Positions 1 through 10,664 of a stretch of 64,000 nt of DNA are shown piece after piece (position 1 is the first letter of the stretch; the number at the start of each line of letters is the position of its first letter). The position numbers and the translations under genes were made by a program. The stretch spans positions 34,362,164 to 34,426,163 of the forward strand of contig CM026394.1 of NCBI GenBank assembly GCA_014843695.1, given 5' to 3'. The notes under the pieces were generated by a model. The model made no database searches. It worked only from the letters and a program-made list of their open reading frames with translations, and was not told the DNA's origin. The DNA is from Archivesica marissinica (lineage: Eukaryota; Mollusca; Bivalvia; Venerida; Vesicomyidae).

Positions 1-100
1 TATGGAAGTCGTGTATTTCGACTAAATCGCTTGGACCGTTTGGTGACGAGTAATCCGTGTATTCGTACATAACAAGCTTGTGGGTGTAGAAGAACGTCTC
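1..100 (-). CDS. Exon (partial): Tyr-rich start of a following module
   Basis: On the minus strand a TTG-rich acceptor ending in CCCAG (101-106) precedes an open frame that begins GAG ACG and encodes 33 residues starting ETFFYTHKLVMYEYTDY. It enters in phase 0, matching the phase-0 donor of exon 2310-2435. The Tyr-rich start resembles the YDAWYDYSTNEF stretch of exon 13366-13427, so it probably begins the next repeat of the module. It is cut by the left window edge. The intron separating it from the previous exon holds two minisatellites. Confidence 0.62.
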
Positions 101-177
101 CTGGGCAACAACAACAACAAATCATCGAATTACAATATGCCTAAATTAAACTGCATAAATAAAAAAAAAATTAAATA

Positions 178-366
178 TCGAACAGTATACATGTATTATT
201 ATCTTATTAAAAAACCGAACATTATACATGTATTATTATCTTATAAAAAATCGAACATTATACATGTATTATTATCGTATTAAAATCGAACAGTATACAT
301 GCATTATTATCTTATTAAAATCGAACAGTATACATGTATTATTATCTTATTAAAAATCGAACAGTA
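178..366. repeat. 37-bp tandem repeat, about 5 copies
   Basis: Diverged AT-rich copies of a unit beginning TCGAACAGTATACATG with a TATTATTATCTTAT core lie end to end. The last copy runs directly into the 16-bp array that follows. Intronic. Confidence 0.85.
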
Positions 367-2277
367 CGGATACTGTATTGTATGGAGACTGTATTGTACA
401 GATACTGTTTTTATTGTATGGAGACTTATTGTACAGATACTGTAATGTATGGAGACAGTACTGTATGGAGATGGTACTGTATGGAGATGGTACTGTATGG
501 AGACTGTACTGTATGGAGACTGTACTGTATGGAGACTGTACTGTATGGAGATGGTACTGTATGGAGACTGTACTGTATGGAGACTGTACTGTATGGAGAC
601 AGTACTGTATGGAGATGGTACTGTATGGAGACGGTACTGTATGGAGACTGTACTGTACGGAGACTGTACTATACGGAGACTGTACTATACGGAGACGGTA
701 CTGTATGGAGACTGTACTATATGGAGACGGTACTGTATGGAGACTGTACTATATGGAGACGGTACTGTATGGAGACGGTACTGTATGGAGACGGTACTGT
801 ATGGAGACGGTACTATACGGAGAATGTACTGTATGGAGATGGTACTGCATGGAGACTGTACTATACGGAGACTGTACTGTATGGAGACAGTACTGTATGG
901 AGACTGTACTGTACAGAGACTGTACTATATGTAGACGGTACTGTATGGAGATGGTACTGTAACGGAGACTGTACTGTATGGAGATGGTACTGTATGGAGA
1001 CTGTACTATACGGAGACTGTACTATATGGAGATGGTACTGTATGGAGACGGTACTATATGGAAACTGTACTGTACGGAGACTGTACTGTATGGAGACTGT
1101 ACTGTACAGAGACTGTACTGTACGGAGACTGTACTGTATGGAGACTGTACTGTACAGAGACTGTACTGTACAGAGACTGTACTGTATGGAGACAGTACTG
1201 TATGGAGACTGTACTGTACAGAGACTGTACTGTACGGAGACTGTACTGTATGGAGACTGTACTGTACAGAGACTGTACTGTACGGAGACTGTACTGTACA
1301 GAGACTGTACTGTATGGAGACTGTACTGTACAGAGACTGTACTGTATGGAGACAGTACTGTATGGAGACTGTACTGTACAGAGACTGTACTGTACGGAGA
1401 CTGTACTGTACAGAGACTGTACTGTATGGAGACTGTACTTACGAAGACTGTACTATACGGAGACTGTACTATATGGAGACTGTACTGTACGGAGAATGTA
1501 CTGTACGGAGGCTGTACTGTATGGAGACGGTACTGCATGGAGACAGTACTGTATGGAGAATGTACTGTACGGAGGCTGTACTGTATGGAGACGGTACTGT
1601 ATGCAGACGGTACTGTATGGAGACTGTACTATATGGAGACTGTACTGTACAGAGACTGTACTGTACGGAGGCTGTACTGTATGGAGACGGTACTGTATGG
1701 AGACGGTACTGTATGGAGACGGTACTGTATGGAGACAGTACTGTATGGAGACTGTACTGTATGGAGACTGTACTATATGGAGACTGTACTGTACGGAGAC
1801 GGTACTATACGGAGACTGTACTATACGGAGACAGTACTGTATGGAGACGGTACTGTATGGGGACTGTACTGTATGGAGACTGTACTGTATGGAGACTGTA
1901 CTGTATGGAGACTGTACTGTACAGAGACTGTACTGTATGGAGACGGTACTGTACGGAGACTGTACTGTACGGAGACTGTACTGTATGGAGACGGTACTAT
2001 ACTGAGACTGTACTGTATGGGGACAGTACTGTATGGAGACTGTACTATACGGAGATGGTACTGTATGGAGACAGTACTATACAGAAACTGTACTCTACGG
2101 AGACGGTACTATACGGGGACGGTACTGTATGGAGACGGTACTGTACAGAGACGGTACTATATGGAGACAGTACTATGCGGAGATGGTACTATGTGGAGAC
2201 GGTACTGTACGGAGACGGTACTGTACAGAGACGGTACTATGCGGAGACGGTACTGTACGGAGACAGTACTATACGGG
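367..2277. repeat. 16-bp minisatellite, about 119 copies
   Basis: The unit is TGTACTGTATGGAGAC with recurring variants (TATGG/TACGG/TACAG and GACTG/GACGG/GATGG/GACAG). Because 16 is not a multiple of 3, the same peptide appears in all frames, so the long open frames here (up to 652 codons) are repeat artefacts. It fills most of the intron between exons 2310-2435 and 1-100. Confidence 0.95.
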
Positions 2278-2309
2278 ATTGCACATTGCTAATCATGCTG
2301 GAAATCTAC

Positions 2310-2435
2310 CTTCATAAAGGAGAGTTTGCTATTAGCTGTATCGAGAACTTCTGTGGTGAAGGAAAATGCGTCGTTTGGTACGGAAGGGAACGGTCGTGTT
2401 AGCTTGCGTCCTGGACACTGTAATCCACGTGGTGT
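2310..2435 (-). CDS. Exon: CPGRK / FSFTTE segment of LolA-like-type module
   Basis: The minus-strand acceptor TGTATTTTCAG is followed by 126 nt (42 codons) and the donor AAG|GTAGAT. Only one frame is open; both ends are phase 0. It encodes TPRGLQCPGRKLTRPFP and then a beta-type segment with AFSFTTEVLD, ending LSFMK. In the family as I recall it, this ETPxG..CPGRK to FSF..E segment starts a LolA-like domain. It joins 6138-6295 upstream and 1-100 downstream in frame. Confidence 0.72.
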
Positions 2436-3045
2436 CTGAAAATACAACCGTTACATTAATGTAATATGGAGAATGGGATAGCAATATGAGGTACTAACCA
2501 TACAGGCATCGGTTTTCCTACAGAATACGCGGTTGTTTGATTTTACAATCCGACATTCAGTATTCTAGTCACACCAGTGCGTCCCTGATGGGGAAGGTCA
2601 GACACCGCTATTGTAATATCCATAGGCCACCATTATAACACACAGTGCCATTAGATTTTCCCCAAAAATAGTTTGGCACAAAAGACAGTTGTTTTCAACA
2701 GACTGGCCTTTGCGCCACAGGAAACTGTCAAATTTCAATGGGGTTGACCGATTGCAGTTTTTTATTTCCCACTAAAGGCACCCACCCCCTACTCTGAAGG
2801 TAATTTGGTGGTGAATGTTGCACTGACACCTGCATTTATAATATGCTGTTTATTTGTCACCAAATAGTCTGCAAATATTTTTAAATATTCCAAAATGCAT
2901 TTTCACTATTTGTGACAATACCTACTCAGCCAATCAGTTCATGTATCAATAACTCTTAAGGGCTTCCCTAGACTTTTTCAACCAATCCCAGACCACTATA
3001 TCAATAACAACGTCTGACCGGAACTGGCTACAACTAAATAAAATG

Positions 3046-3196
3046 TAGCCTGGGAACAGGTGTTGATATATTTTGCCTGGACAGTCAAATAAATCTATTT
3101 GAACACCGATACCATTAATTGGGCCGTATTGAGTTTCTGATCATGTCATTTTGCCAGAAGTTAAAGTGAAAAATCGACAGACTAGAACCCAGGCTA
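3046..3196 (+). mobile_element. MITE, TAGCCTGG family, copy 1 (151 bp)
   Basis: It is bounded by TAGCCTGGGAACAGG and its inverse ending ACCCAGGCTA. Two more copies lie at 7528-7686 and 23106-23258 (inverted). The shared core contains TGATATATTTTGCCTGG and GTATTGAGTTTCTGATC. Non-autonomous; no coding capacity. Confidence 0.75.
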
Positions 3197-3369
3197 GATA
3201 AAAATGATGCAACATACAGCTTGTATCGGCCTGCATACATGAATTTACCAGTCAACGAAGCATGGTTTCTCGTTAGATAATAACCAACCAGCCTCTTTTT
3301 TCCTACAGAATACGCGGTGGTTTGATTTTACAATCTGACCATCAACATTCTAGTCATACCAGTACGTCC

Positions 3370-3767
3370 CTGGTGGGGAAACGGCTGCAACTAGATAAAA
3401 TGGTGGGGAACCGGCTGCAACTAGATACAATGGTGGGGAACCGGCTGCAACTAGATACAATGGTGGGGAACCGGCTGCAACTAGATAAAATGGTGGGGAA
3501 CCGGCTGCAACTAGATAAAATGGTGGGGAACCGGCTGCAACTAGATAAAATGATGGGGAACCAGCTGCAACTAGATACAATGGTGGGGAACCGGCTGCAA
3601 CTAGATAAAATGGTGGGGAACCGGCTGCAACTAGATACAATGGTGGGGAACCGGCTGCAACTAGATAAAATGATGGGAAACCGACTGCAACTAGATAAAA
3701 TGGTGGGGAACCGGCTGCAACTAGATAAAATGGTGGGGAACCGGCTGCAACTAGATAAAATGGTGCA
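3370..3767. repeat. 30-bp minisatellite, about 13 copies
   Basis: Unit GGTGGGGAACCGGCTGCAAC followed by TAGATAAAAT or TAGATACAAT. The 30-bp period keeps frames open on both strands (10-residue peptide repeat), but there is no splice or gene context in those frames. It sits in an intron of the minus-strand gene. Confidence 0.93.
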
Positions 3768-4100
3768 ACATACAGCTTAAGCAAATGTAAATTCACCCTG
3801 CAACCAATCACCCCATCGGCTGACTTGCAGAATCCTGCGACATATGCATATGATCTGCATATTTTAATGTTAATTCTATAGCCTTGAGCTATGTGTATAT
3901 ATATTTTGGAAACCCACTTCCCAAATACATACAAAGTACAACACATGTATACCAAGAGCTAACACCATCAACGAGAATTTAGTCCTATCAGTCATGGGGT
4001 GTAAATCCAGATATACAATGGACGATACTATCTTACTGGTGATATCATAACTCATTAATACATCAATTAAGCAAATCAACATGCATTGAATACATCATGG

Positions 4101-4567
4101 TGGAAATCGTGATAGTGCTGTGGTAGCGCGTTCGGAAATAGCGCCCCGCTGGAGCCATTACGTTTGTGCCCTTAGGCAAAGCATTTAGGTTTTTTTTTGG
4201 TTTCTTTAAAGTTTATTTATCGTCGCTACCAGTTGCCCATATGAACGACGCCTCCTGAAGACGCCTCCTGAAGAGATTAGTCATTTTAGATGTTTGGAGG
4301 ATAGTGCAATGATACACAGAGAGAGACCCATTCCAGAATCTCCTCTGGTTCTTTAACGTGCACGATGTAAAGCACCGACACGAGACCTCAGTTTAACGTC
4401 CCATCTGAAAGACTGTTAATTTTATTAGGGTCAGACGGGGGATCGAACCTGCGATCCCTGGATTACCAGTCCAGCTATTAGGTTACACGTTAGATTGTCT
4501 CGAGAGTGATTAATATAAGTTGTAAGAACTTGTTTCGCAATCGAGTTAAAATAAATTTGAATAAACT
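4101..4567 (+). mobile_element. SINE-A (plus) interrupted by SINE-B (minus)
   Basis: A SINE-A head (4101-4189, through TGCCCTTAGGCAAAGCATTT) and its tail (4493-4567, GAGAGTGATTAATATAAGTTG to AAATTTGAATAAAC) flank an inverted SINE-B copy (about 4190-4490) ending in the tRNA-like head with CCTGGATTACCAGTCCAG. SINE-A has a tRNA-like head with an A box (TAGCGCAGTGGAT in better copies) and B box (GGAGTTCGAGCCCC). Confidence 0.75.
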
Positions 4568-4737
4568 AAATCTTATAAACGTATGACGTCATGAAATTAA
4601 GAGGAAATCTCAAACCTGTCAAAGTACACATAGTTTGCACGTAAAAATAATTTAATCAATGATATTCCAAGAAATTTATTCTAAGGAACACTAAGCTGAG
4701 AGGTACGACTGTATAAATATTTTATCTTGGTGAGTTT

Positions 4738-5822
4738 GACAGTGGATATTGTCAACACGAGGAAAATAATGTCGAGAGCCTCGGTCGACATTATTTTCCT
4801 CAGGTTGACATTATCCACAGTCGACATTATTTTTCTCGGGTTGACAATATCCACTGTCCTCGGTCAACATTATTTTTCTCGGGTTGACAATATCCACTGT
4901 CATCGACCGACCTTATTTTCCTCGTGTTGACAATATCCGCTGTCATCAACCGACCTTATTTTCCTCGTGTTGACAATATCCGCTGTCATCAACCGACCTT
5001 ATTTTCCTCGGGTTGACAATATCCAGTCATCAACCGACCTTATTTTCCTCGGGTTGACAATATCCGCTGTCATCAACCGACCTTATTTTCCTCGGGTTGA
5101 CAATATCCGCTGTCATCAACCGACCTTATTTTCCTCGGGTTGACTATAACCACTGTCATCAACCGACCTTATTTTCCTCGGGTTGACAATATCCAGTCAT
5201 CAACCGACCTTATTTTCCTCGGGTTGACAATAACCACTGTCATCGACCGACCTTATTTTCCTCGGGTTGACTATAACCACTGTCATCAACCGACCTTATT
5301 TTCCTCGGGTTGACAATATCCAGTCATCAACCGACCTTATTTTCCTCGGGTTGACAATAACCACTGTCATCGACCGACCTTATTTTCCTCGGGTTGACAA
5401 TATCCACTGTCCTCGGTCGACATTATTTTCCTCGGGTTGACAATATCCACTGTCATCGGTCGACATAATTTTCCTCGGGTTGACAATATCCCCTGTCCTC
5501 GGTCGACATAATTTTCCTCGGGTTGACAATATCCACTGTCCTTGGTCGACATTATTTTCCTTGGGTTGACATTATCCATGGTCCTCGGTCGACATCATTT
5601 TCCTCGGGTTGACAATATCCACTGTCATCGACCGACCTTATTTTCCTCGGGTTGACAATATCCACTGTCATCGACCGACCTTATTTTCCTCGGGTTGACA
5701 ATTTCCACTGTCATCGACCGACCGTATTTTCCTCGGGTTGACAATATCCACTGTCGTCGGTCGACATTATTTTCCTCTGGTTGACAATATCCACTGTCCT
5801 CGGTCGACATTATTTTCCTCAC
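4738..5822. repeat. 43-bp minisatellite, about 25 copies, with an inverted first unit
   Basis: Unit: TTGACAATATCCACTGTCAT then CGACCGACCTTATTTTCCTCGGG, with occasional shorter units. The first unit (4738-4775) is in reverse orientation to the rest, so 4738-4818 can fold into a long hairpin around GAGCCTCGG. Intronic. Confidence 0.9.
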
Positions 5823-6137
5823 TGAGATGAAATATTTACTTTGTTATACCGAACACTTGGCTGTATCGATAGTCTATTTACATGTTTCTGTTTTACCGAA
5901 CACCTTTTCAACAAAACATTCTTCGAGACTATATGAAAACAAGATGGCGGCATAACAAATAGAATCACATTGAAATTAAACGGTAAAGTCCGAGTAGTGT
6001 TGTTTTGTTCCGAATGAGGCTATTCAAAGGTGAGACATTGACACGAAACATTGAAATATGTCACCCGCTCGGTGATTGGCTAATTTTGCATGGTGTAGTC
6101 ACGTGTGATGGCAAGAACAGAATTATAAATAGCTTAC
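5823..6137. other. Intronic sequence, nothing recognised
   Basis: Non-repetitive, AT-rich sequence between the 43-bp array and the donor of exon 6138-6295. I see no exon or element. Confidence 0.5.
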
Positions 6138-6295
6138 TTCAAAAACCTGGGTTTCTGATGCAGATATCGACAGTCTAAAGTCGAAGAAATTATAGATGTG
6201 TTCAAAGTTGTGTTTATTGGGCTGGTATGATATTCCTTTGACGTGGGCTTGTACGGGGACACGACCACCTATTGCAGAGTTCCAGGCACCCTGTG
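6138..6295 (-). CDS. Exon: VPVQ / HIYNFFDF segment of LolA-like-type module
   Basis: The minus-strand acceptor TTGATATTTCAAG precedes 158 nt, with donor GAA|GTAAGC. It enters in phase 1 (CA completes the codon begun by G in exon 8782-8890) and leaves in phase 0. It encodes QGAWNSAIGGRVPVQAHVKG and then ISYQPNKHNFEHIYNFFDF, ending ETQVFE. The alternative acceptor five bases later (CACAG|GGT) would break the phase with the upstream exon. It is homologous to plus-strand exons 23379-23453 and 24562-24685 (IPVQMRI, NIYNF). Confidence 0.75.
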
Positions 6296-6317
6296 CTTGA
6301 AATATCAAAACAACAAA

Positions 6318-6583
6318 CATTGTTAATGCTTTGCACGCTAGCGGTAGATACAATCACCTTTGCAAACAGCATAGAGCCAGATCAGACGGCACAGAACGTG
6401 CACAGTACGTGCCGTCTGATCATGCTCTATGCTGTTTTCTATTCGGATAGTGGAGCTAGAACATTTGGCTGAATAGCAAACAACATAGATCCTGATCAGA
6501 CACAGCGTTACGCCGCGGCTGATCTGGATCTATGTTGTTTGCAAATGTGATTTTATTTACTCAGCAGGCAAAGGGTTAATTAC
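6318..6583. mobile_element. Palindromic MITE with TTAA..CTTTGC ends
   Basis: Ends TTAATGCTTTGCACGCTAG and the inverse of TTAACCCTTTGCCTGCTGAG bracket two strong hairpins: 6359-6437 (AACAGCATAGAGCCAGATCA with its inverse) and 6476-6541 (AACAACATAGATCCTGATCA with its inverse). A related element with CTTTCAACCCC ends is at 56515-56760. Confidence 0.6.
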
Positions 6584-6741
6584 ATACATTTAAACGTAAG
6601 TCAGGCTTCAAACCGCTCGGTTAGCAATGACATCTCATATACATTACAACTACACTAAATATAAACAAGGCACCACTAAACACACAGATACACTTTTTTT
6701 TGCTTTCTATTGAAAATACAAATACAAATACATAGTAGATA

Positions 6742-7237
6742 GTGCAATGAGGCTCCAGACAGGGCAGTTAAAATGATAAATACAAATACATAGCATTTAT
6801 ATAGCGCAAAAATTAAACATTATTATATTAGCTTCACAATTACAGATGCAATTTTAAACATTTACACATGACAATAATATATGGAAATAAAAATATATAC
6901 ATATATAGATATAACTAGGATTCTAGTAATTGGATAAGAACATATTATATCATAATATCTACACCATTACAGTATATAAGTGAGTGATTGGATAAGAACA
7001 TATTATATCATAATATCTACACCATTACAGTATATAAGTGAGTGATTGGATAAGAACATATTATATCATGATATCTACACCATTACAGTATATAAGTGAG
7101 TGATTGGTTAAGAACATATTATATAATATCTACACCATTACAGTATATAAGTGAGTGATTGGTTAAGAACATATTATATCATGATATCTACACCAGTACA
7201 GTATATAAGTGAGTGATTGGATTAGCGAGAAAAGTGG
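6742..7237 (-). repeat. Dispersed element with GCGCTATATAAAT tail and a fivefold 58-bp expansion
   Basis: The stretch beginning TGCAATGAGGCTCCAGACAG is shared with 10262-10545. Here an internal 58-bp unit (TTGGATAAGAACATATTATA to AAGTGAGTGA) is repeated five times (6918-7220); at the other site it is present once. On the minus strand it has a SINE-like tail (GCGCTATATAAATGC). Confidence 0.7.
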
Positions 7238-7527
7238 CAATTTGAACCATAGACCCAAACACCGCCGTAATAATGACAACCGTGATGTGGCCAGTACAGT
7301 GAATGGGCTGGTACAGTGATCCGCCCATCACCACACGACAGAGCTCGAACCCAAGAGAATGTCCATACAACACGTCACTTCACTGAACGATTGAGTTTAC
7401 TACACATAATTATCTTTTCAAATGTAAATCAACGTATATAGCATTGAAAACGTTAACCATTATTTTTGCTATAAATGAACTTGTTTATAGCTGTTATGTG
7501 TGTTTAAACCATTATTTGGAAAGAGCC

Positions 7528-7686
7528 TAGCCTGGAAACAGGCGTCGATATATTTTGCCTGGTCAGTCAAATAAATATATTTTAACACCGTGACTATTAA
7601 TTGCGCCGTATTGAGTTTCTGATCTTATCAATTTCATTTTGCCAGAAGCTAAAAAGTGAAAAATCGACTGACTGGCACCAAGGCTA
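7528..7686 (+). mobile_element. MITE, TAGCCTGG family, copy 2
   Basis: Same family as 3046-3196, starting TAGCCTGGAAACAGGC and ending CACCAAGGCTA. Confidence 0.75.
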
Positions 7687-7870
7687 TGAACAGCCGTCTC
7701 TAATGTTGTAAGAACTTATGGCTCGACCCATTTCTGATTTCTTTGCATATATTGTATGTAGATTCTGTGTCATAATAGAGCAAAAATATGATTAAATTGA
7801 CGATTGAGTTTTCACAGTGATTTCTGTCTTTCACAGTTTAGAAACACTGAAGGGTGGCATATTCTTTTCA

Positions 7871-8162
7871 CAGAAGGATCTATAGTCCAGTGGTAACACG
7901 CTGGACTGGTAATCCAGGGATCGCAGGTTCGATCCCCCGTCTGACACTAATAAAATTAACAGTCTTTCAGATGGGACGTTAAACCGAGGTCTCCTGTCGG
8001 TGCTGTACACCGTGCACGTAAAAGAACCAGAGGAGATTCTGGAATGGGTGGTCTCTCTGTATCATTGCACTATCCTCCAAAAATCTAAAATGACTAATCT
8101 CTTCAGGAGGCGTCGCTCATATGGGCAACCGGTAGCGACGATAAATAAACGTAAAACACAAA
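7871..8162 (+). mobile_element. SINE-B, full-length
   Basis: The tRNA-like head has an A box (TAGTCCAGTGGTAACACG), an anticodon-like hairpin CTGGA-CTGGTAA-TCCAG (loop reads GGT, as in tRNA-Thr) and a B box (AGGTTCGATCCC). The body (AACAGTCTTTCAGATGGGAC; AAAGAACCAGAGGAG) ends in AAATAAACGTAAAACACA. This is the best whole copy of the commonest SINE in the window. Confidence 0.85.
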
Positions 8163-8274
8163 TATTCTTTTCTTCTGCTTGTATTCCCCCTCACAATTTC
8201 AACTACACGAAATCACGATTTCTCATTCACGAATTCTTGATATTATGAAATAGCGGATGTTGCCGAAAATAAAA

Positions 8275-8530
8275 AGTGTGCTTTACATTTATTTATCGTC
8301 GCTACCGGTTGCTCGTATGAGCGACGCCTCCTGAAGAGATTAGTCATTTTAGATTTTTGGAGGATAGTGCAATGATACAGACAGAAACCCATTCCAGAGT
8401 CTCCTTTGGTTCTTTAACGTGAATGGTGTAAAGACGAGACCTCGGTTTAAAGTCACATCTGAAAGACTGTTAATTTTATTAGGGTCAGACTGGGGATCGA
8501 ACCTGGGATCGATGGATTACCAGTCCAGCG
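8275..8530 (-). mobile_element. SINE-B, head truncated
   Basis: Tail and body of SINE-B in inverse orientation up to ATTACCAGTCCAGCGTG, where a SINE-C copy begins at once. The 5' part of the tRNA-like head is missing. Confidence 0.75.
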
Positions 8531-8534
8531 TGTT

Positions 8535-8757
8535 TAAGTTTTAAACTTTATTTATTTTACAACGATTACAAAGCAAGTTTTAACAACTTATATTAATCAC
8601 TCTCGTTGGCGTGGATGAAAGCGTATATGTGGTCATTCGTGTGGGAGGAAACGGGAGTACCCGAAGAAAACCCACCTGTCCGATCTGGCGACCACCGTAC
8701 CATCTCACATACTTCCCGGTCTGAGATATCGAACCCGGGTTGCATTGGTGAGAAGCC
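8535..8757 (-). mobile_element. SINE-C
   Basis: Inverse orientation: tail TTTAAACTTTATTTATTTTA, shared 3' region (AACTTATATTAATCACTCTC), body (GGAGGAAACGGGAGTACCCG) and a tRNA-like head with B box inverse (GATATCGAACCCGGGTT), stopping at GGTGAGAAG. It ends about 25 bp from the donor of exon 8782-8890. Confidence 0.78.
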
Positions 8758-8781
8758 TGTCTGTGTAAATATCAAGCTTAC

Positions 8782-8890
8782 CAGTGAAGTACCAGTCCAC
8801 AATCATCGTGGCATCCATGCTCTTCCAGTACTGGCAAGACCTCCACCAGTCTACCTGTATATCTCGTACCAATGCTCGACCCATGTATAC
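8782..8890 (-). CDS. Exon: YMG..VRDI / SCQYW / VDWYF segment of LolA-like-type module
   Basis: The minus-strand acceptor TTACGTTGCAG precedes 109 nt, with donor CACTG|GTAAGC. It enters in phase 0 and leaves in phase 1. It encodes VYMGRALVRDIQVDWWRSC and QYWKSMDATMIVDWYFT. The layout (hydrophobic lead, D-W, Cys, then D/E-WYF) matches plus-strand exon 22404-22505 (DCDTW, EWYFAT). The upstream junction with 11630-11772 is phase 0 in both genes. Confidence 0.75.
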
Positions 8891-8930
8891 CTGCAACGTA
8901 ACACTAGGAGGATATTCGTTTGTTTCCGCT

Positions 8931-9380
8931 TAGTTTATACAAATTTATTTTAGCTCGATTGCGAAACAAGTTCTTACAACTTATGTTGATCACTCTCGAG
9001 ACCTGATTCCTGATGGAATCCATCGCCACGAGGGAGAGTGTGTGTTTTACGCTTATTTATCGTCGCTACCAGTTGCCCAGATGAGCTTAGAGATTAGTCA
9101 TTTTAGATTTGTGGAGGATAGTGCAGACAGAGACAGAAACTCATTCCAGCGTATCCTCCGTTTCATTTGGTTGCACTGTGTACAACACCGACACAAGACC
9201 TAGGTTTAAAGTCCCATCTGAAAGACTGTTAATTTTATTAGGGTCAGACGGGGGGGATCGAACCTGTGAGACAGAAGAGGCAACGTGGAATTTAAATGCC
9301 TTTGCCTAAGGGCACAATCGTAACGGCTCCAGCGGGGCTCGAACTCCGTATCGTTCGCACCTGAAGCTATCACGACTTCC
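8931..9380 (-). mobile_element. SINE-A interrupted by a truncated SINE-B
   Basis: SINE-A inverse (8931-9038: TAGTTTATACAAATTTATTT to CGCCACGAGGGAGAG) resumes at 9274 (AGAAGAGGCAACGTGG) and ends at the head (TCACGACTTCC, 9380). Between lies an inverse SINE-B (about 9039-9268) lacking the 5' half of its tRNA-like head. Short GAGAG/GAGAC flanks are a possible target-site duplication. Confidence 0.75.
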
Positions 9381-9760
9381 AAGTGAATTATCGAATTATA
9401 TTTCACCGAATTATCATGGAAGGTACTATTAACACTAGTAGCTTTCTTATGTTCATTATTTGACGTCATACCTTTGTACTTGCAGTCCATTAATATTGGA
9501 CTGCTGTCAAAAGGCCAGAGTATTATATTAAATCTTTCGCGTATTGTACGGAATTAACAATTTTAATTAGTAGGATCTTGTTATATATGTTTTAAGTCAG
9601 ATATAAGTCTCAAACGGATCCGATATGTAAAATATGGGTACTGTCTTCAGTGCTACGTGCCTCACAGTCCAATAGTTTTAGTTTTATTTGACAAAATAAA
9701 TAAAATTATTGATCAGTTACAACATTTGTTCATTTATGCACTAGATTGATATTTTCCATA
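9381..9760. other. Intronic sequence, nothing recognised
   Basis: Intron of the minus-strand gene, AT-rich. A small potential donor/acceptor pair around 9465-9500 has no frame that would fit the gene. Confidence 0.45.
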
Positions 9761-10093
9761 AAAAATAACGTCATCACCTCTTACGCGGGAGGAAATTTCG
9801 AAAGCCAAATGCAGCGGAGTAGCACCGCGTTTGAAGGAAATACTCCTTTGATTCTCGTCTAAAATTATTAGAAGTAATTCGTGTTAGAATCCATATTATA
9901 AGTATCAACCGTGGTATATCGCAGAATAACCCGAGTTTGAAGTTCTTATGCGTAGAAATATATCACTAAGGCCGAATCTAACACGACTTATTTCTAATAA
10001 TTTTAGACGAGAATCAAAGGAGTATTTTCTTCAAACGCCGTGCATTTGGCTTTCGAAATTTCCTCCCGCGTAAGGAGTGATGACGTTATTTTA
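9761..10093. mobile_element. Fold-back element: inverted repeat with about 120-bp arms
   Basis: The left arm (9761-9895) starts AAAAATAACGTCATCACCTC and runs through CGCGGGAGGAAATTTCGAAA and ACGAGAATCAAAGGAG (inverse). The right arm (9974-10093) is its reverse complement with few mismatches, around an AT-rich loop of about 80 bp. It is non-coding, probably a non-autonomous DNA transposon. Confidence 0.7.
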
Positions 10094-10261
10094 TATCACG
10101 GTTGATACTTATTATTTCTTAAACATATTCTAATGAATTTGTATTGTCTGTAATTTTTAATTTTGACAACAAACAGAAACTAACTTGACAATTATACAGG
10201 AACTATTTCTTATTACGGACGGACGTTCACGCTAACAGAACCTGTTGTGCGGTTGTGTCAG

Positions 10262-10545
10262 ATTGTGCAATGAGGCTCCAGACAGGGCAGTTAAAATGAA
10301 TAAATACAGATACATAGTATTTATATAGCGCAGAAATTAAAAATTATTCTATTGCGCTTCACAATTACAAATGCAATTTTAAACATTTACACATGACAAT
10401 AATATATGGAAGTCTAAATGTTTTTTATACATATATAGATATAATTAGGATTCTAGTAATTGGCTAAGAACATATTTTATCATGATATCTACACCATTAC
10501 ATTATATAAGTGAGTGATTGGATTACCGAGAAAAGTGGCAATTCA
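10262..10545 (-). repeat. Dispersed element, second copy (single 58-bp unit)
   Basis: Shares TGCAATGAGGCTCCAGACAG, GATATAATTAGGATTCTAGT and CGAGAAAAGTGGCAATT with 6742-7237 but has the 58-bp unit once, giving the pre-expansion state. Confidence 0.68.
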
Positions 10546-10664
10546 CTTAAACAAACAAATATTCCTTTTATTTTATTGTGAAAATGTTTTATGACAAAAA
10601 ATGATGGAACAGTGCGCTAATTCACAGTGTTGTGTTTAGATGATCCTAAATAAAGTCAGGAAAG

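Larger units (their letters stand above)
2518..3790. repeat. Duplicated minisatellite locus: unexpanded and expanded copy
   Basis: An approximately 85-bp sequence starting CTACAGAATACGCGG occurs at 2518 and again at 3303. Each is followed by material with the GGCTGCAACTAGATAAAATG unit and a shared end (GATGCAACATACAGCTT, GGTGCAACATACAGCTT). The left copy carries one degenerate unit split by a small transposon (3046-3196); the right copy carries 13 units. This is a local duplication followed by expansion of one copy only. Confidence 0.6.

Noticed and set aside
334..2292. 652-codon open frame with repeating METVLYGDCTVWRLYC
   Set aside because: The 16-bp array has no stop in any plus frame; the same peptide appears in three frames. 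No splice or start context.
4738..5822. CRISPR-like regular repeats
   Set aside because: No unique spacers; units are directly adjacent, and the DNA is eukaryotic.
7188..7373. Minus-strand frame with hydrophobic stretch (ITVVIITAVFGSMVQIA)
   Set aside because: It lies in the dispersed element 6742-7237 and its flank; no splice sites in phase with the surrounding gene.
7876..7945. tRNA-like sequences in many places (here a Thr-like cloverleaf)
   Set aside because: Each is the head of a SINE with a conserved non-tRNA body, and arms are mismatched; no independent tRNA gene found.
8593..8953. Recurring open frames such as MKAYMWSFVWEETGVPGENP at several sites
   Set aside because: This is a translation of the SINE-C body, repeated wherever SINE-C occurs.
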